NCBI GenBank assembly: GCA_027405735.1
Contig: JAPEHQ010000001.1
Location: forward strand, 2,666,001 to 2,730,000
Reading direction: 5' to 3'
DNA from: Mucor racemosus
Taxonomy: Eukaryota > Mucoromycota > Mucoromycetes > Mucorales > Mucoraceae
DNA length: 64,000 nucleotides
In this document: positions 22,276-35,812 of the stretch, piece after piece
How positions within the stretch are numbered: position 1 is the first letter of the stretch
Layout of the letters: every line of letters starts with the position of its first letter
Translations under genes and position numbers: made by a program
Notes under the pieces: generated by a model
What the model was told of the DNA's origin: nothing
The model's input: the letters and a program-made list of their open reading frames with translations, nothing else
The model's database searches: none

Positions 22276-25187
22276 ATGTCGACGAGTATAAATAGCAATA
22301 TACCGCCTCAACTACAACAGCAACAGCAACAGCAACAGCAACAACCTCCTATAGTACAGAAATTAGCAACTGTAAATGAACAAGCTTGGTTGACTTTGGG
22401 TGAGATTTCGTTTTTCTTTTATTTTTTATTTGGGGAGAGAAAGAAAAAAGCGATTATTCATAATAGTTCTATGAGTGTGTGTAATATGTTTGTATATATA
22501 AATATATGTATACAAAAGATGAGGGGGGTGGGAGGAGGTGGTGCAAAGATTATAGATGACGGAGCCAAAAAAGGGAGGTGAATACACTCCTAGGGGGGGA
22601 TACAGTTATATGCATGTGTAACATAATATTACACTCACACTTTCAAATCGTGTACCACAATTGATATAACAAATCAAGACTAGTTTGAAATTGGGAAGAA
22701 AATTGGACGCCACACTTATTTATAAAATTCTATAGGCAACTTGGCGGAGATGATGGCGGACTGGGAACGCGCCATGAGTTCATATGAAGCCGCCTTAAGA
22801 CATAATCCTTACTCAATTGCCGCATTGTCTCATATTGCTTCTCTTTGTAGAGGAAGGGAACAATTTGCAAAGGTAAAAAAAAATTTAATTTGCATTTTCT
22901 GATCTGTCAAAAAACAGTTTCAGTCGCCACTTTAAATTTATTTTGATTACTAATTTAGGAAACATGCTTCATTTTAATAGGCAGTAGATTATTTCAAACG
23001 TATTTTAGCATTGCAAGAAAATAATGGCGAAACCTGGAGTGCGTTAGGCCATTGTTATCTGATGATGGATAATTTACAAGAAGCTTATCAAGCATATCAA
23101 CAAGCGCTGTATCATTTACAAAGCCCAAAGGATCCAAAACTTTGGTATGGTATTGGAATACTTTACGATCGTTATGGTTCGATTGAACATGCCGAAGAAG
23201 CATTTTCTGCTGTTATGAAAATGGATCCTCAATTTGAAAAATCAAATGAAATTTATTTTAGATTGGGCATTATTTATAAACAACAACAGAAATATGATTT
23301 ATCACTACAAGTATGTGACAGATTTGCTCGATGTATTACTTTTTCATAGATGAGCTAACATGCTGAAATAGTGCTTTCGTTATATTCTGCATAACCCTCC
23401 AAGACCTTTAACTGAAATTGATATTTGGTTTCAAACAGGTCATGTTTATGAGCAGCAAAAAGAGTATGAATTAGCAAAAGAAGCTTACGAACGAGTTCTC
23501 TCAGAAAATCCTGATCATGCCAAAGTATTGCAACAATTAGGTTGGCTATTTCATCAACAAAATACTTCATTTTCGAATCAGCCTACTGCTATTCAGTATT
23601 TGACTCGTTCTTTGAAAGCCGATAGTACAGATGCTCAATCTTGGTATTTACTCGGCCGATGTTATATGGTTGAGCAAAATTATAACAAAGCTTACGAAGC
23701 ATATCAACAAGCTGTATATCGTGATGCCCGAAACCCTACCTTTTGGTGCTCTATCGGTGTACTTTACTATCAAATCAATCAATATAGGGATGCATTGGAT
23801 GCTTATAGTCGAGCCATTCGATTAAATCCTTATATTAGTGAAGTTTGGTATGATTTGGGCACATTATACGAATCATGTAATAATCAAATTCAAGATGCAT
23901 TGGATGCCTATCAAAGAGCAAGTGAATTAGATCCTTCAAACCCTCATATAAGACAAAGATTGGAATTGTTAAAAAAGTCTAATCCAAGTAGTGCACCTGT
24001 ATCAACACCAGTACCTCAAGATGTTAATAACCCCTATCAATATCAAAATGGACCTAACAGTAACAATAGCAATAACAATCCTCAATACCCACCTCCGCCT
24101 CCTTTAGTGTCTGGTCCACAAACAGGAGGTAATGCCTCGCCTCAATACCCCCATCACCTATCCAACGGATCAAGAAGTTATGAACATACTAGGATGGTAA
24201 GTTTTCATATTCTTCTTTTATTATGAATACTTATGTTGAATTATGTAAATGCAGGATGGTCCACAGACAGTTCCACGTGATTTTCCCTTACCTCCACCTG
24301 CAGGTGCACAAGCTTCTGGTGATCGACGTTCACCCATTCCCTATGGTCATTTGAATAATAACAATAACTTTTATGGAGGAAACAACAACAACCACATTAG
24401 CAATAACAATAATAGTAATGCAGATGTTCGTATCCCTGATATTGGAGGAGGTGGAAGAGCACCTGCACCATCTGAGCGTGTATTAATGAACCCAATGCTT
24501 GAATCAAGGTCGCCTGTTTATCGTCATAATGCAAATAATACCAAGATGGCATCTATCGTTAGATCGCCTATTCCATCTAAATCATCACCTAAATACCAAG
24601 CACCTTTTTATAGCCCAAGACAACAGCAATCACATCAGCCACAACCAGCTGCTACTGCTACTGCATCAATTTATTCTGCACACTCTACACCTAATGAGCC
24701 TTATCAACCTTATCACCATGATAATGAGCCCCTTAGAAGAACATCCGTATTGTATGATAATGAAAAGAATAATGCATCACCATCATCATCAACTCCCCCT
24801 CCATCGGTTATGAAAAGAGAATTTTTTGACAATGGTGGAGGTAGTAGATTACCGCCCGTAAATAGCCATCATCACAATAATCATCATAGACATAGCTCAA
24901 GCAGTAGCAGTAGTCATCATTCTTTTAGACAACAAACAAAGAACCAAAGTCCAGTTGAAAGTAGTGCAGCTGATACACTCATGAGCATGTCACAAAAAGG
25001 TTATGTGAATAACAATGCAAGTAGCAAGAAAAGAGTTTTAGAAATGGCAGATGATGAGGAGGACGAAGACCATCAACAGGATCAAGATAAAAAGCAAAGA
25101 ATAGATAGAGCAGCCGAAGAAACACAAAAGAGATCTTCGCCTTCTGTTAATACAACAAAAGATGGCAGCATTTCTGTATCATCGTAA
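22276..25187 (+). CDS. CYC8: Cyc8/Ssn6-type TPR transcriptional corepressor
   Basis: Five exons (22276-22399, 22736-22872, 22981-23310, 23372-24196, 24255-25187) join in frame to 782 residues. A poly-Gln tract at residues 14-23 precedes about ten tandem TPR units spanning roughly residues 35-395. Clear units include the blocks WSALGHCYLMMDNLQEAYQAY, WYLLGRCYMVEQNYNKAYEAY and VWYDLGTLYESCNNQIQDALD, which are highly characteristic of Cyc8/Ssn6. The protein acts in the nucleus with Tup1, the TPRs linking Tup1 to DNA-bound repressors. The C-terminal half is low complexity, rich in Asn, Ser, His and Pro with an acidic block (DDEEDED) near the end, as usual for the family. Intron 1 is unusually long for the window (336 nt). 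Family confidence is high; the exact first exon rests on frame and the CT-rich leader. Confidence 0.93.
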
Positions 25188-25676
25188 ATAAATAAAACAT
25201 AATATCATTGTAAAAATAGACGTTATGCATTTTTCTTAATTAGGTCAAAACCAACACCATATGAAATAATCATCAAAAAGATTTTATATGCCCAAATTGG
25301 TATTTTCATTATATTATATCTTGATTCAAACTGACCACAAACTGTCATTCTTCATTGACATATTCTTTGTTTTGAATACTTTTATTTAAGATTTCAACAA
25401 AAACTGATTTTACAAAATAGATTTCGTTCCTGAAAAACTACTGATCCGCCTGATTTAATCTCCGCTTACACTGATTGCTTAAATGCATTGCGAAAAGCGA
25501 TCGTTAAAGGGTTGTTTGTATATGAAATACAATCGTTTCAAATATAATTATTAATATTTACCAAACCAAAAGAACAGGTGATGTTATCCAAACCAAATTT
25601 TTATGAAATAATCAGATTTTTATTGTACTAGGTTAAATTTAAAGTAAATGCTACAGCATTTTTCTTATAAATTTAT
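25188..25676. other. Convergent intergenic region between CYC8 and XPO7
   Basis: 489 bases of AT-rich sequence between two stop codons, expected to hold both 3' UTRs. Nothing else is seen. Confidence 0.7.
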
Positions 25677-28600
25677 TTAGTCAACCAATGGGACTAAAAC
25701 GATTTGGTTATTATTAAGTTCTCTTTTCAAAGTAGCCACTTGTTGAGAGAATTTTTCCCTATCTTTTGTGCTCAATGAATAACCGCTGCCCTCCATCAAA
25801 TTACTCAGGGCCTAAAAAAATTAAATAAGGTTTAACATGGGTTCACATTCTAAAAACGTATTACCCGACTTTGTTACTAAACTTACTTTGGTTACAAATT
25901 CTCGGCGTTCCGGTAACTGTTGCAGGATCACTTGGTTTGTGTACTTTGAGGCAAACTTTAAATAAATGGGGGTATTAAAGAAGGGGGTTATTTATCATAT
26001 GTATGACTCTTATTGCAGCAAAACTTACATCTTTTTCGAGTAACACAAGCGTATATAAAGGTCTTGACAGCTGCCATTGATCATTATTATCATCAAATAA
26101 TATCATGCCGAATAATGTTGTCAATAATTTGGGCAATACTTGAGGATATTGATTTAAATAGTTCAAAAACCAAGCGCCTCTAATAGCTTTGGTTTCTTTC
26201 AAGATGATATCTTTGTCTGTTTTACTGCTATCACTTTGAGATATATTATTATTATGACGCAGATCAGCCTTTTCATTCTCTTGAATTACAAACGTGCAAA
26301 TATTATTGAGCGTAGAGCAAGCATGTGTACGAATCCAGGCATCGTTTGATTGAACTCCTTGCTCGCAAGCTTCTAATATATATAAAAATGCTTCTGGTGG
26401 CATATTTGGATCAATCATCATTTGTTCAACAGAAAATTCATCCAACATCATAAAGAAGGATCTTGTTAATTTTGGAAAGTTCTGTAAAAAATATATTAGT
26501 ATTATGCAAACTTCTGATCCAAGCACAATAGACCCATACCATCATATCTTCCAAAGGTATATCAAGTATTAATTGAAACATCATTGAAAATGCTTCATTA
26601 ATTGCTTTATCTCCATATAACCAAAATACACCAAAATTAATGTATTTACCACCAAGACACCTTGCTAAGATATTGAAACATGCAGACATGCCTTTATATT
26701 TAAGAGGATACTTTTGAGTTTCATCTGTAACATGTTGATTGAGTATTTGTTGACCAAAAGAACACAAGATTTGGCTGGCATCTCGAAATAATAAAATACC
26801 ACTGGCAGAAGAAACATCTAATGTTAATCTTTGGCTTTTGTTATAAACAAATTCACCAAAGAATTTCAATAAAATATTTGTACAAGGATTAGGTGACCAA
26901 GCTTGGATTCCTTTCATTAATACAGGCATATAATCAGGATAAAACCAATGGAAAAACATTAAATAAGTTTTACGACTTTGAAGTGGTTGAATGAAACCAC
27001 GAAGATCTCGAAATACATCTTGAAGAGCACGCTAAATTTCAATAAAAACCGTTACACATGTTATCGAACTATGGATTCAAACCTAAAGTTTACCTGTACA
27101 TGTGCTTGTTGAAATTCCTCAATTGTATTTAATAAAGATAAACTCTCTAATCGAACTTCAAATGGCTTCATAAACTCAAGAAATTCTCTTTCACAGTTAT
27201 CGTCTGCAAACAATATTTTGCATAAAATTTGGTAATACAACATACGATTTTGTCTATGCTTATCGTGGTTAAAGAATGTAAACTCGTTTGATAAATGATT
27301 TTGCATGATTAATCGAGTGGACTCCAGTTTTCGCACATTTTTCAAAGCGCTATAACCGCTTGCAAGATCATTAAACAATTCAAGTGTTCGTCTAATTACA
27401 ATTTCGCTATCTCCCCATATTTGGAGGTTTGTCATGCTAATAGATAATTATGTTTAATAAATCAAAAATACCCACATTTATCCATAATTACTTACATTTT
27501 GCGCATAATGAGATTGAGCATATCTTCTTGCCCTTCAATTCCAAACACTTCATTCAATTTTTTATAAGCCAGTTTTGCATTAGACTCACCAACGTACGAT
27601 TTTCTAAATTGAGAAAAGAAAAATACAAGAGCAGAATCAAACTTTTCACTCAAGAATGCAGGATTGCTTTGTCCAAGATTCTGATTAAGTTCCATTAATT
27701 GAATTACTTTGGTTGTTAATTGACCATCAGCTTCATCATTTTCATCAGAACTCAAGTAGGCTGGTCTGTTTCCAATAAATACACCCATTATATAAACAAG
27801 CCATGCAAATTTAGCCTCAAAAATGTCAATAGCTTCTTTGAGGTTTTCTCCGCTAATGGTTCCCATACTGGCCTGTGTAATCAATTCTTCATAGTGAACA
27901 GTAACGGGATCAAAAACTTCAAAGAGTGAAGCGCATGATTTTCCATATTTGCAACGAGCAATTTGGCCCAACATATTTGAAGATTCAATCAATGCATCTT
28001 CATCATCTAATGGATCTATACATAATCCAAAAGTATTAATTTCTCTCCTCTTCGTAATCCTTCTTCCTCTTCAAATTTATGCTTACCATCCAACATTTCC
28101 TCAATTCTAGATGGTACCATCTCTATATAAGTCGTGATAAACGTTTTTGTTAATGCTACTGTAATTTCTTGCAATTTTTGTACTGTCTCTTCTCCCAATT
28201 GCTGATAATAAGTCATGCTTTGTACAATGCGTGACCAAAAGCTCAAAAGATAATAACCAGTTGTTGTAGGAGTCCATGTTTGAAATGCCTTTTGAGTGAA
28301 CTCTGCTACTAATGCTATCCATTCCATATAGCCTTGCTTTTCCGCCATTTCGTTTAATGGAGCAGTAGTTCTGAATCGTTGTAATAATCGGCAAAATCCA
28401 TTGTAGCAATCCGCATCGTTCAATCCTTGAGAGGTGATGATGATATCTCGTATTCCCTGCATAATAGCTGTGACAAATTTGTTACGTTCATCTTCTCCGC
28501 TAAAGAGTGCTTTTCTAGTAGCTGCGATTTGTACAAGACAGTCCATTGCTTTGCTAGAATGAGGAGGAGAGAATTCAGCATAGGCTTTGAAAAATTTAGG

Positions 28601-29809
28601 GACGAAATCGTCTAATTCGTAGATACTTCTCCAAGCAGCAGGAATCTTGAGTAAACACATGAAAAATGGTTAGCGATAATGCATAGTGTAGTTTTATTGC
28701 AAGTGTATAATTTACCTGAACCATGCCAGTGTCTTCACCTGCTTCATCTAAACTTGTGCCTGCAAAATCAAAACAAAGGCATTTTAAAAGTAGATCCAAG
28801 GTAACATCTTTGGTTCTGGTTTCTTGATCAGCTGATAAATTCAGCAAGAAGAGTATTAGTAAATGTTTAGAATTCTATTATGAAGTAGTATACGCTTTAC
28901 GTTTATCAAATGGAATCGATCTAGCCAACAGACTTTCCAACATTTTATAAGCATCTTTAAATATATCAAGCAACTGTGTATCTCGAAGTCCAGCAGCTTT
29001 TATGTAGATTTATATCAATATCATGCATTATTTGTCTCAAATCAAGTAATATCAACATGAACACACCTGCTTTTCTAAATTTAGCGGAATATTTGGGAAT
29101 AGTTGCAGCATTGATATCTTGTACAATGATAGATAAGATTTGCATACCAACGATACGATGGTCAGCAGAAGCCTTCATGTGTGTTTTTCGTTTAGTAAAA
29201 ACAACCCTGTCCTCCTAATTCCATTGATTTAGTAACTTACCTGAAGAAATTGGGCCATGTCTTTGTAAACATTTTGATATTCTTCATGATCAAGCCAACC
29301 AAATCGAGTTAATAATGCCAACACTCCAGCCAATTGCGTGATAACAAAAGGTTGTAGATCTGGATGTATATAAGCATATTCTAATAAAAATGTGCCTATA
29401 TTTATACAAGGCAATATAATAATGTATGAGAAATATACTAAATCAGCAGCAAATAAACCAATATATCTGATTTCTTACGCAGTTGAATTTTGGTATCTCT
29501 ATCAAATATGGTAAATTGTGCCATAACAAGTTGCTTTAATCTTGAAAGAGAGAATGTTTGGACATAAGGGTTAGGGGAGTTTTCTAATAAAATTCCTAAG
29601 GCATTCGCAGTATCTGTGGGAGTAGCAATATCAAATGTTGGGATTTGATCAATATTTATCTTTGTGGTATCTGAAGAAGAAAAAGTTGGAAAACTAGCTT
29701 CTAAAACCTTTTGAATTTGACCACGTTCAGAAGGGTTTTTGGGATTATACAATTCTTGACATAAACTCGAGAAATATAATATGCGTTCTTCTTGTTGATG
29801 CTGTGTCAT
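25677..29809 (-). CDS. XPO7: Exportin-7 (RanBP16-type) karyopherin
   Basis: Twelve exons (29809-29479, 29395-29241, 29172-29067, 28996-28901, 28831-28716, 28645-28087, 28015-27496, 27436-27094, 27031-26540, 26481-26029, 25955-25887, 25811-25677) give 1124 residues, close to animal exportin-7 (about 1090). Segments typical of exportin-7 are present: CLCFDFAGTSLDE, GFCRLLQRFRTTAPLNEM, YYLLSFWSRIVQSM, GQIARCKYGKSCASLF and TLELFNDLASGYSALK. The N-terminal region contains the LENSPNPYVQTFSLSRL block of the importin-beta-like N-terminal domain. It is a nucleocytoplasmic transport receptor acting with Ran-GTP. Intron 6 (28086-28016) is chosen because reading through would meet a stop and lose the DDPLDDED motif. 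It is convergent with CYC8. Confidence 0.92.
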
Positions 29810-31699
29810 TATAGATTTTTATACAAGAAAAAAGAAAGAAAAATAATGTCTATATATTCTTTTTAGATACTTTTATCAATCATTTCACACACAAAAAAGA
29901 CAGGTGGTTCCTCAAACCCAATCCTGTGACCTTTTTCAATACCAAGAAACCAAGTTTTATTTACAAAAAAAGGGAATACAGACTTGTATGTGGGTCCTGT
30001 TTTGTTTGAGCATTATGCAACGAACCCTTAAGCTTGAAAGCTTATTGAAAAAGGCAAGCTTTTCATTTGTCATTCTCAATTTTAACCGAGAAATGAATAG
30101 TGAATCACACGATAAAAAAAGTGCGCAATATGAAAACGATACTTGCTACTTGTTATTTTGTATTGCAGGTAATATGGCATTGTATCCTTTTTTCGACGGC
30201 AAAAGAAAATCATCTTGTCATACAAGATACTACAGGTACAGTGTCTTTGTACATTAAACTACATTACATAACAATAACTTCCAAGAAGGACAAGAAAAAA
30301 TATAGATCTCATACACAGATATCAACTTTTTTTTTTTTTTTTTTTTTTTTTGTTTCAAAATGTATTAAATCAAGGATACAATATTCTAAAATTACCTTAT
30401 TTTCTGCTTCTTTGAGATACCCTTTATGGATGTATGCATCATGATCAGGGTGTAAGGGGGGAGGGGAGGGGTTAACAACAACAAAACAATGTAAAAGAGG
30501 AGAAGCTTATAAGCATGTGCCTACAGCATACAACAAGTGTACAGAGCGTTAAAAGGCACAGAAATAATGTCGGAAGCCGCGATCAAGGAAAAAGATTATT
30601 TTTAAAGGTTATTTGCTTAGCTTTATAAGTGAGAACTTACAATTTAAATACTGCATCAAACCTCTTTACGATGTAAGCTTGATGATAGTATTATTTTTTT
30701 AAAAAATAAATTATTTGGTATGTCATGTTGGATTTGATTTTTCATGTAGTTTTTCATTGGAAATGTAAGTCATTGAAAAACAAACATGAATGTTTCAAAC
30801 ATTTTTTCCATAATATAATAACAAGCAATTTTATCTCAAATAGTTTATAATAAATTCATAGCATGTCAAAATCATGTTTACATTTTTTTTTTAGCATTTC
30901 AAATGTTTGATGCGTCATATGTAAGAATCTGTACACTCCTTTTCTTAAAAAAAAACATTGCAAAATGGGTTTCAAAAGCAGAATATTTTTATGCTGATTT
31001 ACGAAAGTATGTAAACATTTCAAGTAGTTTACTTTTACGTGAATACCATTAGAAGATTATTTGTACATTTTACTATGCTAACATTTGTTACTATTCTGTA
31101 CCTGAAATGTTCATGTTCCTGATTGATAGGAGTCCAAGTGCTTAAAATAGGTATCGAAATTAATTTAATGATTCGAAAGGTTGATAGCCTTAAATGTGTG
31201 CATTTGCTGCAGTTACGGGAAGAGCATAAATTAAGATTTCCAGTGATTATCCCGATTATCTATCATGTAACCATCTTATATTTGTTGTGCAGTATAATAA
31301 ACAGACATCCACATGTCTTTTGAGTTTTTAGCTATCCCTGTATTCAAAAATGATGGCCAAGTCAAGGAAAACCCATGTCAGTTGATCGCCATCAGATATA
31401 TTAAATACTAGCCATGGATACGGTAATTATCAGTTGAAAGCACATGTATAAGCGCCTAAACTTGTACTACCTGGTATATTTTCTCTCAGCATAAAAACAG
31501 AGATCTTACGAGAGCAAAACCAATCGATTCATCCAGTATGACTGATAACCTTTGTAGTTTACACGACTGTTAATTGGCCTAACAGAGTTTGGCGGCATCT
31601 AGATAATCATTTCCATCTAAATATCTAAAGACAAATTCAACTATTCCCCTCTTCTTCCCTTTTTTTCTTTACATATTTTATAAAGAAAATCGATATAAA
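29810..31699. other. Divergent intergenic region, XPO7 and mitochondrial carrier promoters
   Basis: About 1.9 kb of AT-rich DNA with a 26-base T run near 30327-30352 and a G-rich stretch near 30454-30472. Short frames (29904-30257, 30100-30444, 31123-31323) have no domain. No gene is supported. Confidence 0.6.
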
Positions 31700-33021
31700 A
31701 TGTCTGACGCCGCACAAAAACGTAAGTAAACACAGAAATCCAGGGGAATAATTACCTTGAAATTAACTGTTTGATTCGACGTGTAGCTCTTCCTTTTGGC
31801 TTCCAATTTTTGGCTGGTGCCATTGCTGGTGTTTCTGAGATTTTGGTCATGTATCCTTTGGATGGTAAATGAATTTTCTCGAGAATTTTCTTTTGAAAAA
31901 TGATATTAAACGGGATTTGTAGTTGTCAAGACCAGAGCTCAATTAAGTACTGGTGCTAGCACTGGTATTATCACTACCATGACCAACATGGTCAAGCATG
32001 AAGGGTAAATTTACCCCACTTTTTTTAATACATTAGCTTTGTGTGACTCATCGTGCGCCATTCATCATTCGATTTTATTAGTGCCGCTTCTCTCTATCGT
32101 GGTATTTTGCCTCCTATCATGGTAGAAGCACCTAAGCGTGCTACCAAGTTTGCTGCCAATGAACAATATACCGGCCTTTACAAGAAATTGTTTGGTTTCG
32201 AAAAGGTTACTCAATCATTGTCCATCATGACTGGTGTCAGTGCTGGTATCACCGAAGCATTCTTGATTGTTCCTTTTGAGTTGATCAAGGTTAGAATGCA
32301 AGACAAGAGAAATGTAAGTGTTTTTTTTTTTTTTGTTTGATGGGAATATGAAACAGGAATTTAGATATTATGTAACTTTTAGCTTGGTAAATATAACGGT
32401 ACTGCTGATACTTTCAGAAAGATTATCGCTTCTGAAGGTGTTTTGGCTTTAAGCAAAGGTTTGGAGGCTACCATGTGGCGTCATGCCGTCTGGAACGGTG
32501 CTTACTTCGGTTTGATTTTCACTGTTAAAGATAACATGCCCAAGTCCAAGGTAAAATTGTACATTATGACATATTGCATAAAATTAAACGTATGATAGGA
32601 TCCCAATCAACAACGTATCACCAATTTCGCTGCTGGTACCGTTGGTGGTATTGTTGCTACTGCCTTCAATACACCTTTCGATGTTGTTAAGACTCGTGTT
32701 CAAAGTTATGATGGTGTAGGAATCAAGAAATATAACTGGACTTTACCCGCTTTGGCCACAGTTGCCAAGGAAGAAGGGTAGGATGATTAGATTTGGGCAT
32801 TTATTCAGATTACTAATTGTGTTATTTGTTATGTTAGTATGGCTTCATTGTATAGAGGTTTCTTGCCTAAGGTTTTGAGATTGGGTCCTGGGTAAATATA
32901 CATTAATAATAATATCCTAGTACACGTTACACTAACATAAACAACAAATAGTGGTGGTATTCTTTTGGTTGTCTTTGAGACAGTTTCAGGATTCATCAGA
33001 AAGAACATTTTGAAGGAATAA
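31700..33021 (+). CDS. Mitochondrial 2-oxodicarboxylate carrier (Odc type)
   Basis: Eight exons (31700-31721, 31787-31864, 31923-32004, 32082-32313, 32383-32550, 32599-32777, 32838-32891, 32952-33021) join in frame to 294 residues, the usual carrier length. The three carrier-family repeats each begin with the signature P-x-[DE]-x-x-[KR]: PLDVVKTRAQ at residue 31, PFELIKVRMQ in the middle and PFDVVKTRVQ in the third. The N-terminus LPFGFQFLAGAIAGVSEILVMYPLD and the motif RGILPPIMVEAPKRA are characteristic of the oxodicarboxylate carriers Odc1/Odc2, which exchange 2-oxoadipate and 2-oxoglutarate across the inner membrane (lysine metabolism). The 22 nt first exon is set by the frame. It ends 122 nt from the convergent kinase gene. 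Confidence 0.9.
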
Positions 33022-33143
33022 ATTCACAGTATGGAGGAAGAAAGAAAGAGAGATAGAGACACAAACAAACGAGAAGAAAATAGAAATTAATAATATATAT
33101 TTTCATATATTTATTATTTAGAATAAAAATCTTTGTATACATT

Positions 33144-34599
33144 TTATTCTGAAGTAATTCGCTTTTGAAACGAAGTACGAAAAAACTCTTTAAATCTACC
33201 TAAATTGAATCTAGTTTTAAACACTTTCTCGTTTTTTACATGTTCTAGATTATTATTATTCACTGGTGTGATTTGCGATTTCTTTCTAAATATCCGTGAA
33301 AAGAATTCCAATGGCTTACTGTGTTTATCTGTCGCACCAGTATGTTCAAAACTAATTGTATTATTGTGCGCTTTTGAACTGGATACTGATGCTGCCATGG
33401 AAAGAGATGATTCTTTGGAAAATACACTTACTTTTTTTCTAGAGGAAAAGTTTGTAAGTCTACTACTTAATGTCAACTGAGAAGATGTCAATAAAGAGCA
33501 GCGAGTCATTGTAGGTGGTAAAAGCCATGGATGTAATAAGCAATCTTTGGCTGATATACGTTCTTTTGCATCTTTACAGAGTAATTTTTGAATTAGGTCT
33601 GAAGCATCTCGAGTTACGTATGGAGGAATTGTATATTGGCCGCGACTAATTTTCTGGAATAATTGAGGCATTTCATCACCTTGAAATGGCAAAGACCCTG
33701 TCAACATGGCAAATAATATCACACCACAACTCCATAAATCAACAGGAGGGCCTCGATATGGTGTAGCAGTAACCATTTCTGGTGCAGCATAAAAAGGGCT
33801 TCCACAATATGTGCTTAGTACTTGATGTCTTTCCTTAAAGACATTGCCAAAGCCAAAATCACAGATTCTAATGCGTTGTGTATTATCAATAAGAACTATA
33901 GAATGTCATTAATTTAAAGAGATTGAGTAGCATTCTTATGTTATGTACCATTTTCTGGTTTCAAATCCCTGTGTACAATATTATTCTACCAGAAGTGTTA
34001 GAATCATAATTTTTGGAATTAAAATGAAGTTTATACAAACATCGTGGATATATTCAACTGCTTCGATAATTTCTCTAAACCATCTACGTGCTATTGGTTC
34101 AGCTAAACCTTTAGATTGCTTGATTTTATCAAATAGTTCGCCACCTTCCACATATTCCATTACAATATAAATGTAATCATTGTCTGTCATAACGTCAAAT
34201 ACTCGAACAATGTTTTTATGAGAGAGGCCAGAAGCGAATGTCTCACAGATAGCTTGTTCTCTTTGAGCATGCTGTCTCTGATCTCCTGATTTGAACATTT
34301 TCTTATCAACAACCTTGACAGCATACTGTTATAAAATTTAATATGCGCACAATTATGCAAGCACAATGCTGTAGATATTTACCTGTTCTCCTGATTTTCT
34401 ATCTTCTACTAGATATACTTTTCCGAAATTACCCTTTCCCAGTGTGTATAGTTTCTCATAGCGAGAATCGAATTTATTTGCAGATCTAGATTTTACCTTT
34501 TTTATATATTGTTTTGAGTTTGCAAATGTGTAAATCTATCAATATTGCTTCAGGCACATACAATACCTCATTTAATCTGTTGTAGCTGTTTCTACTCAT
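33144..34599 (-). CDS. CAMK/CAMKL-type Ser/Thr protein kinase
   Basis: Five exons (34599-34567, 34496-34383, 34325-34041, 33985-33949, 33895-33144) give 406 residues. All kinase landmarks are present: glycine loop GKGNFGKV (31-38), catalytic Lys in YAVK (53), HRDLKPEN (149-156), DFG (169-171) and a segment with YCGSPFYAAPEM (186-197), then DLWSCGVILFAMLTG and HPWL. The YCGSP activation loop is typical of CAMKL (Snf1/Kin1/Hsl1-like) kinases. The roughly 115 residues after the kinase domain are basic, Ser-rich and end in FKTRFNLGRFKEFFRTSFQKR, possibly a membrane- or calmodulin-binding tail. The acceptor of intron 1 is ambiguous: a nearer AG would add 13 residues but leave a 31 nt intron, so the farther one is used. 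The exact subfamily is not resolved. Confidence 0.85.
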
Positions 34600-35033
34600 T
34601 GTATAATTCTTTTGATGGATATTAATATGAAAGAGGGAAGAAGATAATAAAGATACAATACTTCATAAAATAATTGCAAAATAAAGGTACTAGAATAACT
34701 CGGAAAATATAACTCATTTTTTTGTTATTTGGACAGCATCGAAATATTCTCACTTTAAAGAATTTTTAAAGATGATTTCAATAAGTTTGCACATGTTTAT
34801 ATTATTTAATATGTATTTAATTCATATAAAAGTATATTTCTAATTTTTTTTTCCTGTTCAATTCTTCAATTTGAATGCTTTATAAGTTATGTTTATTGAA
34901 AGCGACTCGATTTCATCCAATAACTTCAGCAGCAGCTTGACATATAAGGGGTGGCGTGAGAGACTGCGAAAGGATTTTGGTGAAGAATGCCTCGAAATAC
35001 TGAATGGTTTTTCTTCATTTAATACATTTTATC
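34600..35033. promoter_or_regulatory. Shared divergent promoter region
   Basis: 434 bases between the starts of the kinase gene and the next plus-strand gene. AT-rich, no ORF. Presumably holds both promoters; no specific site is claimed. Confidence 0.4.
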
Positions 35034-35797
35034 ATGTCCAGTTTGAAAAGAAAGAGCCAGCATGCACCTGAAGTAGCTAACTCTAATGTACCAAGCACAA
35101 TTCCTCCAGCATTACCCTCAGAGGATCTTTACGATACTGGTTTCTTATCTTTGCCCGAAACACGATTTCCATTAGGAACCCCTATTCAATCGTTAGTATC
35201 ATCTTTTTAGAAAAACAATAGCAATAGTTTAATATTTTAAATGTAGTAAAAGATCTAGAAAGTTTTACTCTGACTTAAATGATGAGCGTGAATTTTTATT
35301 GCACGTAAAAGAGTTATGGAAAAAGAAGCTTGCAAATTTGAAGGTAATACCAGAGACAAAATTATGTTTGCTATATCGTTTATACTAAAAGTATGTGTTA
35401 GGAGGATAAAAAGCTATTAGAAAAGATGAAAGATATTAAAAAACATGAATTAAAAGGAGTGGAGCCGCTATTTTGTCCTGAGGAAAAAGAGCTTCCCACT
35501 GAAAATGATATAAAGGAGAAAGAGGCAATTGATCAACCAACATCTATCATAACCGAAAATTTAGGAAGTCAAGATAATCAGCACGACCCCTTCAAAATCG
35601 TAAATGGACAACTTGTAATCAAAGACCCTAGCATGTTGGCTACACTTCAAGAATTGGATAAAATCTACTCAGGTTCTCAACGTGCACAAGAAGTAGAATC
35701 ATCTGGAGAAGAAGAAGAAGAAGAAGTGGAGGAAGACGATGAAGAAGCTAGAAAAGCTTTAAACAGAATGTTAGAAGAGTTTGGTGATGGATTTTAA
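35034..35797 (+). CDS. Unknown acidic, lysine-rich (probably nuclear) protein
   Basis: Three exons (35034-35191, 35247-35343, 35402-35797) join in frame to 216 residues. The N-terminus is basic (MSSLKRKSQ). A central helical, Lys-rich part (DEREFLLHVKELWKKKLANL) is followed by an acidic stretch (EEEEEEVEEDDEE) and a conserved-looking end, RKALNRMLEEFGDGF. No known domain is recognised; the composition suggests a nuclear or nucleolar factor. An in-frame ATG at 35004 would add ten hydrophobic residues and is judged less likely. The stop codon ends only 15 nt before the stop of the convergent peptidase gene. Confidence 0.7.
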
Positions 35798-35812
35798 GTT
35801 CATTTTATTAAA

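Noticed and set aside
30100..31323. Short frames between XPO7 and the carrier gene
   Set aside because: They overlap each other in different frames, include a poly-T translation, and match nothing recognisable.
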